Positions 43,567 to 51,802 of a stretch of 64,000 nucleotides of DNA are shown here, piece after piece. Where the stretch lies: NCBI RefSeq assembly GCF_001514115.1, contig NZ_KQ948458.1, positions 290,497 to 354,496 on the forward strand. The letters are read 5' to 3'. Position 1 is the first letter of the stretch, and each line of letters starts with the position of its first letter. The notes beneath the pieces are model-generated. The model searched no databases. It was not told the DNA's origin and saw only the letters and a program-made list of their open reading frames with translations. Made by a program: the position numbers and the translations under genes. Origin of the DNA: Streptomyces olivochromogenes. Lineage in GTDB: Bacteria > Actinomycetota > Actinomycetes > Streptomycetales > Streptomycetaceae.

Positions 43567-44340
43567 CCGGAACCCGTTCGGTTGTCGCGCGGAGAACAAA
43601 TCCGTCTGTCGGGCCGGGGGCAGGTTGCCCAGGGAGATGAGGTGCGGCGCCTGGGCGAAGGCGTGGGCGCGGGCCGCCTCGTGCGCTGCCCACAGGGCGC
43701 GTACGGTGCCCTGCACCCCCTCGGAGGGGTAGGCGGCGATCACCGTGGCGCAGCGGACGGCGGCCTCCAACGCACCGCCGGGCGGCGTGAGTTCGGACAC
43801 CCAACCGATGTCGTACGCCCGCCGCGCGGACATCCGTTCGGCGTTCCCCATGAGTGCCATCCGCGCCGCCTCCCCGTACGGCATCCGGTGCGCCGCGTAC
43901 ACGGATTCGTACGCGCTGACCATGCCGTACGTCGTGTGCGGGTCGAAGAAGGTGGCCGTCTCGTCGGCGACGACGAACTCCGCCTCCCCGAGGAGGTAGA
44001 AGGCCCCTCCGCACGCCATCCCCCGCACGGCCGCGACGACCGGTTTCCACAGGTCGTTGGCCTTCGGGCCGATGCGCAGGAGCGGGTCGTCCACCATGTA
44101 GGGGGAGGTGGGCTGGGGGGTTTCGGTGCTGCGGTCGAGGCCCGTGGAGAAGGCCCGTTCGCCCGCGCCCGTGAGGACGACGGCCCGTACCGAGTCGTCG
44201 AAGCGGAACGCCCGCCAGGCGGCGAAGAGTTCGCAGGCCAGGGCCTCGTCGATGGCGTTCAGTTTCTCCGGGCGGTCCAGGGTGAGGACCGCGACGCCCG
44301 TGTCCTTGTCGGCCGCGATCCGCAGCGCGCCGCCGTTCAC
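43558..44340 (-). CDS. Enoyl-CoA hydratase/isomerase-family protein
   Basis: Encodes 260 residues of the crotonase family. LDRPEKLNAIDEAL, the oxyanion segment AFSTGLDRSTETP (about 64-76) and VRGMACGGAFYLLGEAEF (about 105-122) are visible; the first catalytic Glu position is Tyr and the second region reads FFDPHTTYG, so canonical water addition is doubtful. GTG at 44340 overlaps the DUF35 stop by 4 bp (GTGA). Last gene of a thiolase-DUF35-crotonase operon, suggesting it acts directly before or after C-C cleavage by the thiolase pair. Confidence 0.83.
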   Translation of the reverse strand: MNGGALRIAADKDTGVAVLTLDRPEKLNAIDEALACELFAAWRAFRFDDSVRAVVLTGAGERAFSTGLDRSTETPQPTSPYMVDDPLLRIGPKANDLWKPVVAAVRGMACGGAFYLLGEAEFVVADETATFFDPHTTYGMVSAYESVYAAHRMPYGEAARMALMGNAERMSARRAYDIGWVSELTPPGGALEAAVRCATVIAAYPSEGVQGTVRALWAAHEAARAHAFAQAPHLISLGNLPPARQTDLFSARQPNGFRVR

Positions 44341-44768
44341 GACCGGCCGTCCAGAACCCACTGCGGCAGCCCCTCCCCGCCGAACACCACCCGTACCCGC
44401 GCTCCGATCCGGATCCGGTCCGGGGGGAAGGAGTCGAGCGGGGCGCCCGGCGCCGTGACCAGGTTGCCGACCAGGCGGATGTGCGGGGCCTCGGTGAGTT
44501 CGACGACGATCGCGTTGTACGGGGCCAGGGCCGCGTACGCCGGGAGCAGCGGCGGGTGCGGGACGACGTACGACCAGACGCGGCCCAGTCCGCTCATCCG
44601 CCGCCACTCGCTGCCGAAGGACCGGCAGTGGGGACAGCAGGGGCGGGGCGGGAAGCGCAGTTCGCCGCAGTCGGCGCACGCCTGGATCCGTAGCTCGCCC
44701 TGGGCGGCGTACCCCCAGAAGGGCGCGCCGTCGTCGTCGAGGACGGGGGTGAGAAGGGGCTCGGTCAT
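44337..44768 (-). CDS. DUF35 zinc-ribbon / OB-fold protein, paralogue 2
   Basis: Encodes 143 residues. Zinc ribbon CADCGELRFPPRPCCPHC at about 31-48, then an OB fold (GRVWSYVVPHPPLLPAY, APYNAIVVELTEAP, GARVRVVFGG). The immediately upstream gene is the thiolase at 44778 (9 bp away), the same pairing as Ltp2 and ChsH2-type partners in steroid side-chain aldolases. It probably forms a complex with that thiolase, holding the CoA moiety. Confidence 0.86.
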   Translation of the reverse strand: MTEPLLTPVLDDDGAPFWGYAAQGELRIQACADCGELRFPPRPCCPHCRSFGSEWRRMSGLGRVWSYVVPHPPLLPAYAALAPYNAIVVELTEAPHIRLVGNLVTAPGAPLDSFPPDRIRIGARVRVVFGGEGLPQWVLDGRS

Positions 44769-44777
44769 CTCGGCTCC

Positions 44778-45926
44778 TCAGTTCCTCAGCAGGATCGCGG
44801 AGGTGGGGACGCCCTCCCCCGCCGTGACCAGGCAGGTGGCGGCGCCGGGGACCTGGGCGGTGCTCGTGCCCCGCAACTGCTTCACGCCCTCGTTGATGAG
44901 GTTGAAGCCGTGGACGTACGCCTCGCTGAGTCCGCCCCCGCCGGTGTTGAGGGGCAGCCGGCCCCCGATCTCCAGGGCGCCGCCCTCCGTGTAGGCCGCG
45001 CCCTCGCCGCGTCCGCAGAAGCCGTAGCCCTCCAGGGAGAGCGGGACGAGAGGGGTGAAGGCGTCGTAGATCTGGGCCACGTCGACGTCGTCCGGGGTGA
45101 AGTCGGCGTGTTTCCACAGGTGCCGGGCGGCGGTCCAGGCGGGGCCTGTGAGCGGGTCGTCGTTCCAGTAGTTGACCATGCCGTGGTGCTGGGCGGGCAG
45201 ACCCTGGGCGGCGGAGTGGACGTACACGGGGCGCTGCCGGCAGTCCCGGGCGCGCTCCGCGGACACGATCACGCACGCCAACGCGCCGTCCGTCTCCAGG
45301 CAGTTGTCGAAGAGGCAGAGGGGTTCGCTGATCCAGCGGGAGGTCATGTACATCTCGCGGGTCAGCGGGCGCTCGTACATCATCGCGGCGGGGTTCTGGT
45401 TGGCGCGGTTGCGGCAGGCGAGGGCGACGTTGAAGAGGTGGTCGCGGGTGGCGCCGTACTCGTGCATGTAGCGGCGGGCCAGCATGCCTATCTCGTCGGC
45501 CGGTCTGAGCAGCCCGAAGGGGCGGGTCCACTGGGCGGGCGTGGGGAGTTGGACGGTGGTGTTCTTCCACGGCCTCGGCCCGCTGCCCCGCTTCCGCGAC
45601 CGCCAGGCCACGCCCACCGTCGCCTGCCCGGTGGCGACGGCGGCGGCGAGGTGCGCGACGGTGGCGCAGGAGCCGCCGCCCCCGTAGCCCACCTTGCTGA
45701 AGAAGGTGAGATCGCCGAGGCCGACCGCCTTCGCGACCTCCACCTCGTCGGTCTCCTCCATGGTGTAGGAGGCGAGCCCGTCGACCTCGGAGGGCGCGAT
45801 TCCGGCGTCGTCGAGGGCGGCGAGGATCGCGCGACAGGCCAAGGTCTTCTCGGACTCGGGGAGTTGCTTGGCGAAGGGGGTCTGACCGATGCCGACGACG
45901 GCGGTGGCGTCCTTGATCCCCGGCAT
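44778..45926 (-). CDS. Thiolase-like lipid-transfer protein (Ltp2-type), paralogue 2
   Basis: Encodes 382 residues very like Ltp2 aldolases of steroid-degrading actinobacteria: KVGYGGGGSCATVAHLAAAV near residue 85, VDVAQIYDAFTPLVPLSLEG (about 282-301) and GRLPLNTGGGGLSEAYVHG at about 324-342. The expected thiolase Cys nucleophile is not in the standard place, which suits a retro-aldol rather than thiolytic role (inference). ATG at 45926 with GGAGG 9 nt upstream; paired operators at 45956 and 45983 stand between it and the divergent FadD3-like gene. Confidence 0.86.
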   Translation of the reverse strand: MPGIKDATAVVGIGQTPFAKQLPESEKTLACRAILAALDDAGIAPSEVDGLASYTMEETDEVEVAKAVGLGDLTFFSKVGYGGGGSCATVAHLAAAVATGQATVGVAWRSRKRGSGPRPWKNTTVQLPTPAQWTRPFGLLRPADEIGMLARRYMHEYGATRDHLFNVALACRNRANQNPAAMMYERPLTREMYMTSRWISEPLCLFDNCLETDGALACVIVSAERARDCRQRPVYVHSAAQGLPAQHHGMVNYWNDDPLTGPAWTAARHLWKHADFTPDDVDVAQIYDAFTPLVPLSLEGYGFCGRGEGAAYTEGGALEIGGRLPLNTGGGGLSEAYVHGFNLINEGVKQLRGTSTAQVPGAATCLVTAGEGVPTSAILLRN

Positions 45927-45955
45927 GGGTGCACCTCCACGGAAGGGCCCGACTG

Positions 45956-45970
45956 CTGACAGGCCGTCAG
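45956..45970. promoter_or_regulatory. Regulon operator, CTGACAGGCCGTCAG
   Basis: Perfect palindrome, 29 bp upstream of the thiolase start at 45926 (minus strand). Confidence 0.85.
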
Positions 45971-45982
45971 GCTACAGCTAAT

Positions 45983-45997
45983 CTGACGGGTAGTCAG
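45983..45997. promoter_or_regulatory. Regulon operator, CTGACGGGTAGTCAG
   Basis: Perfect palindrome with AT flank, 31 bp upstream of the FadD3-like ligase start at 46029; 27 bp from the other copy. Confidence 0.85.
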
Positions 45998-46028
45998 CTA
46001 GTGGGTTCGTGGCTACGGGAGGCGTGAG

Positions 46029-47651
46029 ATGCGCGGAGACCTGGAATGGGGCAGCATCCCGGGGCTGATGCGGTCGGCGGCGACACGCTTCGCGGACCGC
46101 GAGGCCGTCGTCGAGGGCCGTACGCGGATCTCCTACGCCGAGCTGGGCGCCCGCGTCGAACGTGCGGCGGCCGCCTGCCTCGCGAACGGCGTACGGCTCG
46201 GCGACCGCGTCGCCATCTGGGCGCCGAACACCCTGGACTGGATCGTCTCCGCCCTCGGCGCGGTGTCGGCGGGCGCGGTGCTCGTCCCGCTCAACACCCG
46301 CTTCAAGGGCGCCGAGGCGGCGTACGTGCTGTCCCGGAGCCGCGCGCGGCTGCTGTTCGTGACGGGAACGTTCCTGGGGACGTCGTACGTGGCGTCGCTG
46401 CGACGGGCGGCGGGGGAGAGGACGGAGACGGGAGAGAGGACGGAGACGGGGGAGGGCGCCGGGAACGGCCCCCTCCCCGGACTCCCGCACCTCGAACAGG
46501 TGGTGGTACTGGCGGACGACGCCCCCGCCGACTTCCGCACCTGGAAGGACTTCCTGGCGGACGGGGAGGGCGTCGGGGCGGCGGAGGTACGGGAACGGGC
46601 GGCGGCCGTGCCGGGATCGGCGCCGTCGGACATCGTCTTCACCTCGGGCACGACGGGCCGGCCCAAGGGCGCCGTGATCACGCACGAGCAGAGCCTGCGG
46701 GCGTACGAGGTGTGGTGCGAGCTGGCCGGTCTGCGCCGGGAGGACCGCTACCTGATCGTGAACCCCTTCTTCCACACCTTCGGCTACAAGGCCGGGGTGC
46801 TCGCCTGTCTGATGCGGGGCGCGACGATGATCCCGCAGCCGGTGTTCGACGTGGACACGGTGCTGGCGAACATCGCGTCCGAGCAGGTCACGGTCCTGCC
46901 GGGCCCGCCGACCCTCCACCAGTCCCTCCTGGACCACCCGGCGCGGGCGTCGTACGACCTGTCGACGCTGCGTCTGGTGGTCACGGGAGCGGCCGTGGTC
47001 CCCCTCCGCCTGGTGGAACGCCTGCGCACCGAACTGGGCGTGGAGACGGTCCTGACGGCGTACGGCCTCTCGGAGGCCAGCGGATTCGTGACGATGTGCC
47101 GCCGGGGCGACCCGTCGTCGGTGATCGCGTCGACCTCGGGCCGGGCCATCCCGGGCGTGGAGGTACGAGTGGAAGCGCCCGCGGGTAACCCGGGTGAGGT
47201 GCTGGTCCGCGGCTTCAACGTGATGCGGGGCTACTTCGAGGACGCCGTGGAGACCGCCCGCGTCCTGACCCCCGACGGCTGGCTGCGCACCGGCGACGTG
47301 GGCGTCCTGGACCCGGCGGGCAACCTTCGCATCACCGACCGCATCAAGGACATGTTCATCGTCGGCGGCTTCAACGCCTACCCCGCCGAGATAGAACAAC
47401 TCCTCGGCCTCCACCCGGACATCGCGGACGTGGCGGTCATCGGCGTACCGGACGACCGCCTGGGCGAGGTCGGCAAGGCCTACGTCGTCCGCCGCCCGGG
47501 ATCCGTCCTCACCTCCGACGACCTCATCGCCTGGTCCCGCCGCGAGATGGCGAACTACAAGGTCCCGCGGGCGGTGGAATTCGTACGGGAGCTGCCGCGG
47601 AACGCGAGCGGGAAGGTGGTGAAGGGGGAGCTGCGGGGACGGATCGAGTAG
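46029..47651 (+). CDS. AMP-forming acyl-CoA ligase, FadD3-like
   Basis: Encodes 540 residues. Motifs in order: IVFTSGTTGRPKGAVITHEQ (about 202-221), LTAYGLSEASG (about 342), GWLRTGDVGVLD (about 417), DRIKDMFIVGGFNAYPAEIE (about 436-455) and catalytic Lys in GKVVKGEL at the end. It resembles FadD3, which in steroid degraders activates the C/D-ring propanoate; the native substrate here is unknown. A loop near residue 130 carries a TETGER duplication from an 18-bp repeat at about 46416-46451. ATG at 46029 with GGGAGG upstream. Single-gene unit with its own operator. Confidence 0.86.
   Translation: MRGDLEWGSIPGLMRSAATRFADREAVVEGRTRISYAELGARVERAAAACLANGVRLGDRVAIWAPNTLDWIVSALGAVSAGAVLVPLNTRFKGAEAAYVLSRSRARLLFVTGTFLGTSYVASLRRAAGERTETGERTETGEGAGNGPLPGLPHLEQVVVLADDAPADFRTWKDFLADGEGVGAAEVRERAAAVPGSAPSDIVFTSGTTGRPKGAVITHEQSLRAYEVWCELAGLRREDRYLIVNPFFHTFGYKAGVLACLMRGATMIPQPVFDVDTVLANIASEQVTVLPGPPTLHQSLLDHPARASYDLSTLRLVVTGAAVVPLRLVERLRTELGVETVLTAYGLSEASGFVTMCRRGDPSSVIASTSGRAIPGVEVRVEAPAGNPGEVLVRGFNVMRGYFEDAVETARVLTPDGWLRTGDVGVLDPAGNLRITDRIKDMFIVGGFNAYPAEIEQLLGLHPDIADVAVIGVPDDRLGEVGKAYVVRRPGSVLTSDDLIAWSRREMANYKVPRAVEFVRELPRNASGKVVKGELRGRIE
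46416..46451 (+). repeat. Two-unit 18-bp coding repeat
   Basis: GAGAGGACGGAGACGGG recurs at 46416 and 46434, in frame, adding a TETGER duplication to a surface loop of the FadD3-like ligase. Confidence 0.7.
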
Positions 47652-47655
47652 GGAT

Positions 47656-47925
47656 TCAGGCGGGCCAGGGGGTGACCTGGAGTACGTAGACGCACTCGTG
47701 CCGAGCGACGGTCAGGTAGAGGAACATCCCGCCAGGCACGAAGGCACTCTGCATCCCTTCGCCCGCGCCCTCGTACCTCGTTCCGTCGAGGTGCAGCGCC
47801 TCGGCGGCTCGTACGATCTCGTCGGCCCGGTTCTCCACCTCGGCGACGAAGGCTGGTGGGGCCGGTGTTTCGCCACCGATGACGTGGGTTTCGTCGGGGT
47901 CGTACTCCCAGCGCCAGTCACTCAC
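47656..47925 (-). CDS. Small protein, possible toxin of a two-gene module
   Basis: Not confidently assigned. Encodes 89 residues starting SDWRWEYDPDETHVIGG and ending with strand-rich FLYLTVARHECVYVLQVTPW, an ending like RelE/ParE-type or related small toxins. Its GTG start overlaps the end of the upstream gene by 8 bp, so the two are translationally coupled. Catalytic residues cannot be assigned. Other explanations, such as an orphan accessory protein, remain open. Confidence 0.55.
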   Translation of the reverse strand: MSDWRWEYDPDETHVIGGETPAPPAFVAEVENRADEIVRAAEALHLDGTRYEGAGEGMQSAFVPGGMFLYLTVARHECVYVLQVTPWPA

Positions 47926-48277
47926 GAGCGAGCGACTCCTGGGCCCAGGCGTGGACGGCGTGCAGTTCGTCCATGGCGTCGCGCCAGGCGGCATCGCCCC
48001 GGTCGACGCTTTGCGCGGTGTACTCGGCGGCGCGCAGCCGTGCCGCCGACGCCGGAGTCCTGGCGATCTCGATCGCCACGGCCCATGTCTCCAGGAACTG
48101 CGTGATGGGGCCGAGGCTGCCCGTCTGCGCGGCCAGCGCGATGGCCTCGTCCTTCTGCCGTTCCATGTCGGCGAGCCGGTGGGGGGCCACCTGTGCCAGA
48201 GCGACGCGAAGGGCTGCGGGTGTCCGCTCGGGCCGGGGAACGAGGGGTCCGCCGGGTTCGATGTGCTGTGCGGTCAT
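47918..48277 (-). CDS. DUF6247-like small protein, possible antitoxin partner
   Basis: Encodes 119 residues, helix-rich, with PERTPAALRVALAQVAPHRL and an ARTPASAARLRAAE segment that I recall from Streptomyces DUF6247 proteins, which often accompany small toxin-like genes. No DNA-binding motif is clear. ATG at 48277 begins the module; the downstream gene overlaps by 8 bp. It lies between the FadD3-like gene and afsS. Confidence 0.55.
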   Translation of the reverse strand: MTAQHIEPGGPLVPRPERTPAALRVALAQVAPHRLADMERQKDEAIALAAQTGSLGPITQFLETWAVAIEIARTPASAARLRAAEYTAQSVDRGDAAWRDAMDELHAVHAWAQESLARE

Positions 48278-48415
48278 CCTGATCCTTCCGTGGACCGTGC
48301 CACGCCCACGGTACGCCAGTGACCCTCGGTTACGTAGGGTGTTCGGATGAACGCGGACACACGTCGGCCGCGGCGGCTCCCCCTCCGCGCCGCCGCGGCC
48401 GATCCCCGTGTGGTG

Positions 48416-48441
48416 TAAGTCCGCCCCCCCGGTGGGACTTA
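48416..48441 (-). terminator. Hairpin at the afsS stop codon
   Basis: TAAGTCC and GGACTTA form a 7-bp stem around a 12-nt C-rich loop; the afsS stop codon is in the stem. Likely terminator or mRNA-stabilising hairpin. Confidence 0.5.
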
Positions 48442-48618
48442 GACAGGCTCGTCCGTCGCGTGGATGTTGTCCGGAGTCGCGTCGCCGGTGCCGTCGTCCT
48501 TGGTGATCAGGTTCTTGGTGGTGAGGGGCTCGCTGGTGGCGTGGATGTTGTCCGTGGTGGCTTCGCCGACCGGCTCGCCCGTGGCGTGGATGTTGTCGGT
48601 GCTGTTGGTGTCGCTCAT
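48439..48618 (-). CDS. afsS: AfsS-like small activator of secondary metabolism
   Basis: Encodes 59 residues. Three repeats, STDNIHATGEP (about 6), TTDNIHATSEP (about 22) and TPDNIHATDEP (about 48), match the three Asp-Asn-His repeats known in S. coelicolor AfsS (AfsR2, 63 residues). It lies directly downstream of afsR on the same strand, the S. coelicolor arrangement. AfsS raises antibiotic production; transcription depends on AfsR binding to its promoter. ATG at 48618 with AGGGGG upstream. Confidence 0.85.
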   Translation of the reverse strand: MSDTNSTDNIHATGEPVGEATTDNIHATSEPLTTKNLITKDDGTGDATPDNIHATDEPV

Positions 48619-48793
48619 GTGGCTGTCCCCCTGACAGTCTCGGTGCAATGGATGGAGCGGCCCGCCCGGCAACTCCCCCGTGGGCCGCCGGGCGGGCATC
48701 TCGGGGCCGCTACCCTAGTGCTACGGCCTCAGGTCGCCCCGTCTGCCCCCCGACGCGACGGATCGACTCGTTGAGAGTGCCGGGCGGCGATAA

Positions 48794-48807
48794 ACGAACG
48801 ATGAACG
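48794..48807 (-). promoter_or_regulatory. Candidate AfsR/PHO-box-like direct repeat upstream of afsS
   Basis: On the minus strand CGTTCAT is followed directly by CGTTCGT (GTTCA-type units like those bound by AfsR and PhoP), about 28 bp after the afsR stop and 176 bp before the afsS start. A TAGGGT -10-like hexamer is at 48712-48717 (minus), so the spacing is unusual. Confidence 0.45.
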
Positions 48808-48834
48808 TCCAGGCTTGAGCCCTGCCGCGGAGTC

Positions 48835-51792
48835 CTATGCGACGGCGAGCGGGTTGAGGAGCGCCCTGACCGTGGCGGCCTCGGGTGCCCCCAACGTCTC
48901 GAAGATGTCGAGGGATTCGCGCCAGCAGACCTGAGCCCGGCCGGAGTGGCCGATCCCGTTCAGGGCCTGGCCGAGCACGATGAGGACGTTTCCCCTGCGC
49001 CACTCGCCACCGATGCCACGCAGGACCGTCAGGGCCATCTCGGCGTTCGCCGCCGCCTGAGCCGGGCGCTGGGCCGCGAGGTCGGCCTCCGCGAGGCGGA
49101 ACAGGGACATGCCCTCCCAGAGGCGCTGGCGGCTGTTGCGGAAGACCGTGAGCGCCTCGCTCAGGCGTGCGGTGGCCTCGGGAAGGCGGCCGCTCTGGGT
49201 GAGTGCCAGGCCGAGCGCGTAGCGCCCGTTGGCGCCCTTCAGGGCATGGCCCATGTCGTCGTACATGTCGGTGCCCTGCTGGGCCAGGGACACGGCACTG
49301 CTGGTACGCCCGGCGGCGAGGTGGATACGGGAGAGGTTGCACAGTGCGCTCGCCTCGCCGGGACGGTCGTGGCAGGCCCGGAAGCTCTCGATCGCCCGGG
49401 TGAGGTGCGCTTCGCCGGCGTCGTACTGGTTCTGGTAGAGCGCGATCACGCCGAGGGTGTTGGAGGCCCAGCAACTCGTCAGGTGATCCGTCTCGGCGGC
49501 CAGTTCGAGGGCCTGCGCGGCTGCCTCGCGGGCGGGGTCGAAGCGTCCGGTGATGTGGTGGACGTAGGCCAGGGTGACCAGGGCCCGTGCTTCCGCGTGC
49601 GAGTCCCCGGCCTCCTGGGCCGCTTCCCGCAGAGCGGCGGCGACCCCCTCGTACGTCTTGGAGTTCGTACCGGACTCCGCCAGATCCACGGAGGCCCACA
49701 GCGCGTCGACGGTGCGGCGGAGGAATCCCTCCTTGGTGGACTGGCGGACGCAGGCGAGCAGGGAGATCGCCTCCGAGTACAGCCAGTCCTGCGCCCGGTG
49801 GCGGTCCTCGAACGACAGCCCCGGGTGCACCGTAGGCTCCAGATGGTCCACCAACCGATCCCCGGGCCGTTCGATCGCGTACACCCCGGCGGCCGTGGCC
49901 AAGTAGAAGTCCAGGAGGCGTGACATCGCCGCGTCGCGTTCGCTCGGGGGCTGTTCGTCGCGTTCCGCGCAGGCGCGGGCGTAGAGGCGTACGAGGTCGT
50001 GGTAGCGGTAGCGGCCGGGGGCGGCGGATTCCAGGAGGGAGGTGTCGACGAGGGATTCGAGGAGGTCCTCGGTGTCGTCGATCGGGAGGTCGAGGACGGC
50101 GGCCGCGGCGGCCAGCGAGATGTCGGGGCCGTCGGCCAGGCCCAGCAGGCGGAAGGCGCGGGCCTGGGCCGGCTCCAGCTGGCCGTAACCGAGTTCGAAG
50201 GTGGCCTTGACCGCGAGGTCGCCGGCCTGGAGCTCGTCGAGGCGGCGCCGCTCGTCGCCGAGCTTCGCCGCCAGGACCGAGACGGTCCAGGTGCGGCGGG
50301 CGGCCAGCCGGGAGGCCGCGATGCGGATGGCGAGAGGGAGGAAGCCGCAGGCCGCGACGACATCGAGGGCCGCCTCGCGCTCCGACGCCACCCGCTCCTC
50401 GCCGACGATCTTCGTGAAGAGCTGGAGGGCCTCCTCCGGGGACATCACGTCGAGGTCGACCAGGTGGGCGCCCGCCAGGTCCACCATCCGCACCCGGGAC
50501 GTGACGAGGGCCGCGCAGCCCTCCGTGCCGGGCAGGAGCGGGCGGACCTGGGCCGCGTCGCGGGCGTTGTCCAGGAGGACCAGGACCCGGCGGCCGTCCA
50601 GGACCGAACGGTAGAGCGCCGAGCGCTCCTCCAGGGAGTCGGGGATGGAGGAGTCCGCCGTGCCCAGGGCACGCAGGAACGCGCCGAGGACCGTCTCCGG
50701 CTCCGCCGCCCGCTGGCCCGCGCCCTGCAGGTCGACGTACAGCTGCCCGTCGGGGAACGCCGCGCGCGCCTGGTGGGCCACGTGCACGGCGAGGGTCGTC
50801 TTGCCGACGCCGCCGATGCCCGCGAGCGCCGAGACGGCCATGACCTGGCCCTCGCCCTCGGCGGAGGAGGCGGAGGCCAGGACGTCGCTCAGTTCCTGGA
50901 CGAAGGAGGCGCGGCCCGTGAAGTCCGTGACAGTGGCGGGAAGCTGGGCCGGCCGGACCGGCGCCGCGGCGGGCTCGGCCGCCGGGGCCGAGGGTTCCGC
51001 GAGGCCCGGGTCGGCCTGGAGGATCCGCTGCTGGAGCTCCTTCAGGCCCGGGCGCGGGTCCACGCCGAGCTCGTCGGCGAGGAGGCGGCGCGTGTCGGCG
51101 TACACGGCGAGCGCCTCGGCCTGCCGCCCGCTGCGGTACAGGGCGAGCATCAGCAGTTCGCGCAGCCGCTCGCGCAGGGGGTGCGCCGCGGTCAGGGCGG
51201 TGAGTTCGGAGACCGCCTCCGCGTGGCAGCCCTGTTCCAGGTCCATGTCGAGGCGGGATTCGAGGAGTTGGAGGCGCCACTCGTCGAGGCGGGCCCGCTG
51301 GGTCTCCGCGTAGGGCCCGGGAACGCTCGCCAGCGGCTCCCCGTCCCACAGGCCCAGCGCCCGGTTCAGCAGGTCGCGGGCGGAGCACAGGTCGCCGGAG
51401 TGCTTGGCCTTCTCGGCGTCGGAGGCGAGTTCCTTGGCCTCGGCGAGGTCGAGGGAACTGTCGGTCGCGGCCAGCCGGATCGCGTAGCCGCCGGACTCAC
51501 TGATCAGGACGCCGGGGTCCAGGGCCTTGCGGAGCCGGGAGGCGTACGTCCGCACGGCGGCCAGCGCCTGGGGCGGGGACTCCTCGCCCCACAGGGCGTC
51601 GATCAGCTCGCCGGACGTGGCCGTCCGGCCCTCCCGCAGCAACAGCGCGGCCAGCAGGGCGCGTTGCTGCGGGGACCCCGTGGGCAAGGAATCCTCGCCG
51701 CGCCAGGCGCGCACCGGGCCGAGCACGCTGAAGCGCAACGCCGCCGATTCCCCGGCACGTCGCTGCTCCGGCACTCGCGGTACACCGTCCAT
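48835..51792 (-). CDS. afsR: SARP-family global regulator AfsR
   Basis: Encodes 985 residues (S. coelicolor AfsR is 993). Order: OmpR-type winged HTH (about 19-100, GSPQQRALLAALLLREG), bacterial transcriptional activation domain (about 105-255), NB-ARC ATPase (about 285-560, Walker A GIGGVGKTT at 325-333, LVLLDNARDA for Walker B) and TPR repeats (about 690-970). ATP hydrolysis and phosphorylation by AfsK tune its binding to the afsS promoter. ATG at 51792. A one-mismatch copy of the catabolic operator lies 10 bp upstream, and the AGGGGGA ribosome binding site follows it. Confidence 0.93.
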   Translation of the reverse strand: MDGVPRVPEQRRAGESAALRFSVLGPVRAWRGEDSLPTGSPQQRALLAALLLREGRTATSGELIDALWGEESPPQALAAVRTYASRLRKALDPGVLISESGGYAIRLAATDSSLDLAEAKELASDAEKAKHSGDLCSARDLLNRALGLWDGEPLASVPGPYAETQRARLDEWRLQLLESRLDMDLEQGCHAEAVSELTALTAAHPLRERLRELLMLALYRSGRQAEALAVYADTRRLLADELGVDPRPGLKELQQRILQADPGLAEPSAPAAEPAAAPVRPAQLPATVTDFTGRASFVQELSDVLASASSAEGEGQVMAVSALAGIGGVGKTTLAVHVAHQARAAFPDGQLYVDLQGAGQRAAEPETVLGAFLRALGTADSSIPDSLEERSALYRSVLDGRRVLVLLDNARDAAQVRPLLPGTEGCAALVTSRVRMVDLAGAHLVDLDVMSPEEALQLFTKIVGEERVASEREAALDVVAACGFLPLAIRIAASRLAARRTWTVSVLAAKLGDERRRLDELQAGDLAVKATFELGYGQLEPAQARAFRLLGLADGPDISLAAAAAVLDLPIDDTEDLLESLVDTSLLESAAPGRYRYHDLVRLYARACAERDEQPPSERDAAMSRLLDFYLATAAGVYAIERPGDRLVDHLEPTVHPGLSFEDRHRAQDWLYSEAISLLACVRQSTKEGFLRRTVDALWASVDLAESGTNSKTYEGVAAALREAAQEAGDSHAEARALVTLAYVHHITGRFDPAREAAAQALELAAETDHLTSCWASNTLGVIALYQNQYDAGEAHLTRAIESFRACHDRPGEASALCNLSRIHLAAGRTSSAVSLAQQGTDMYDDMGHALKGANGRYALGLALTQSGRLPEATARLSEALTVFRNSRQRLWEGMSLFRLAEADLAAQRPAQAAANAEMALTVLRGIGGEWRRGNVLIVLGQALNGIGHSGRAQVCWRESLDIFETLGAPEAATVRALLNPLAVA

Positions 51793-51802
51793 CGCCGTCC
51801 CC

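Noticed and set aside
48710..51388. 892-residue minus-strand frame
   Set aside because: Same strand as afsR but a different frame; composition is Pro/Arg/Gly-rich nonsense, while the afsR frame carries all expected domains.
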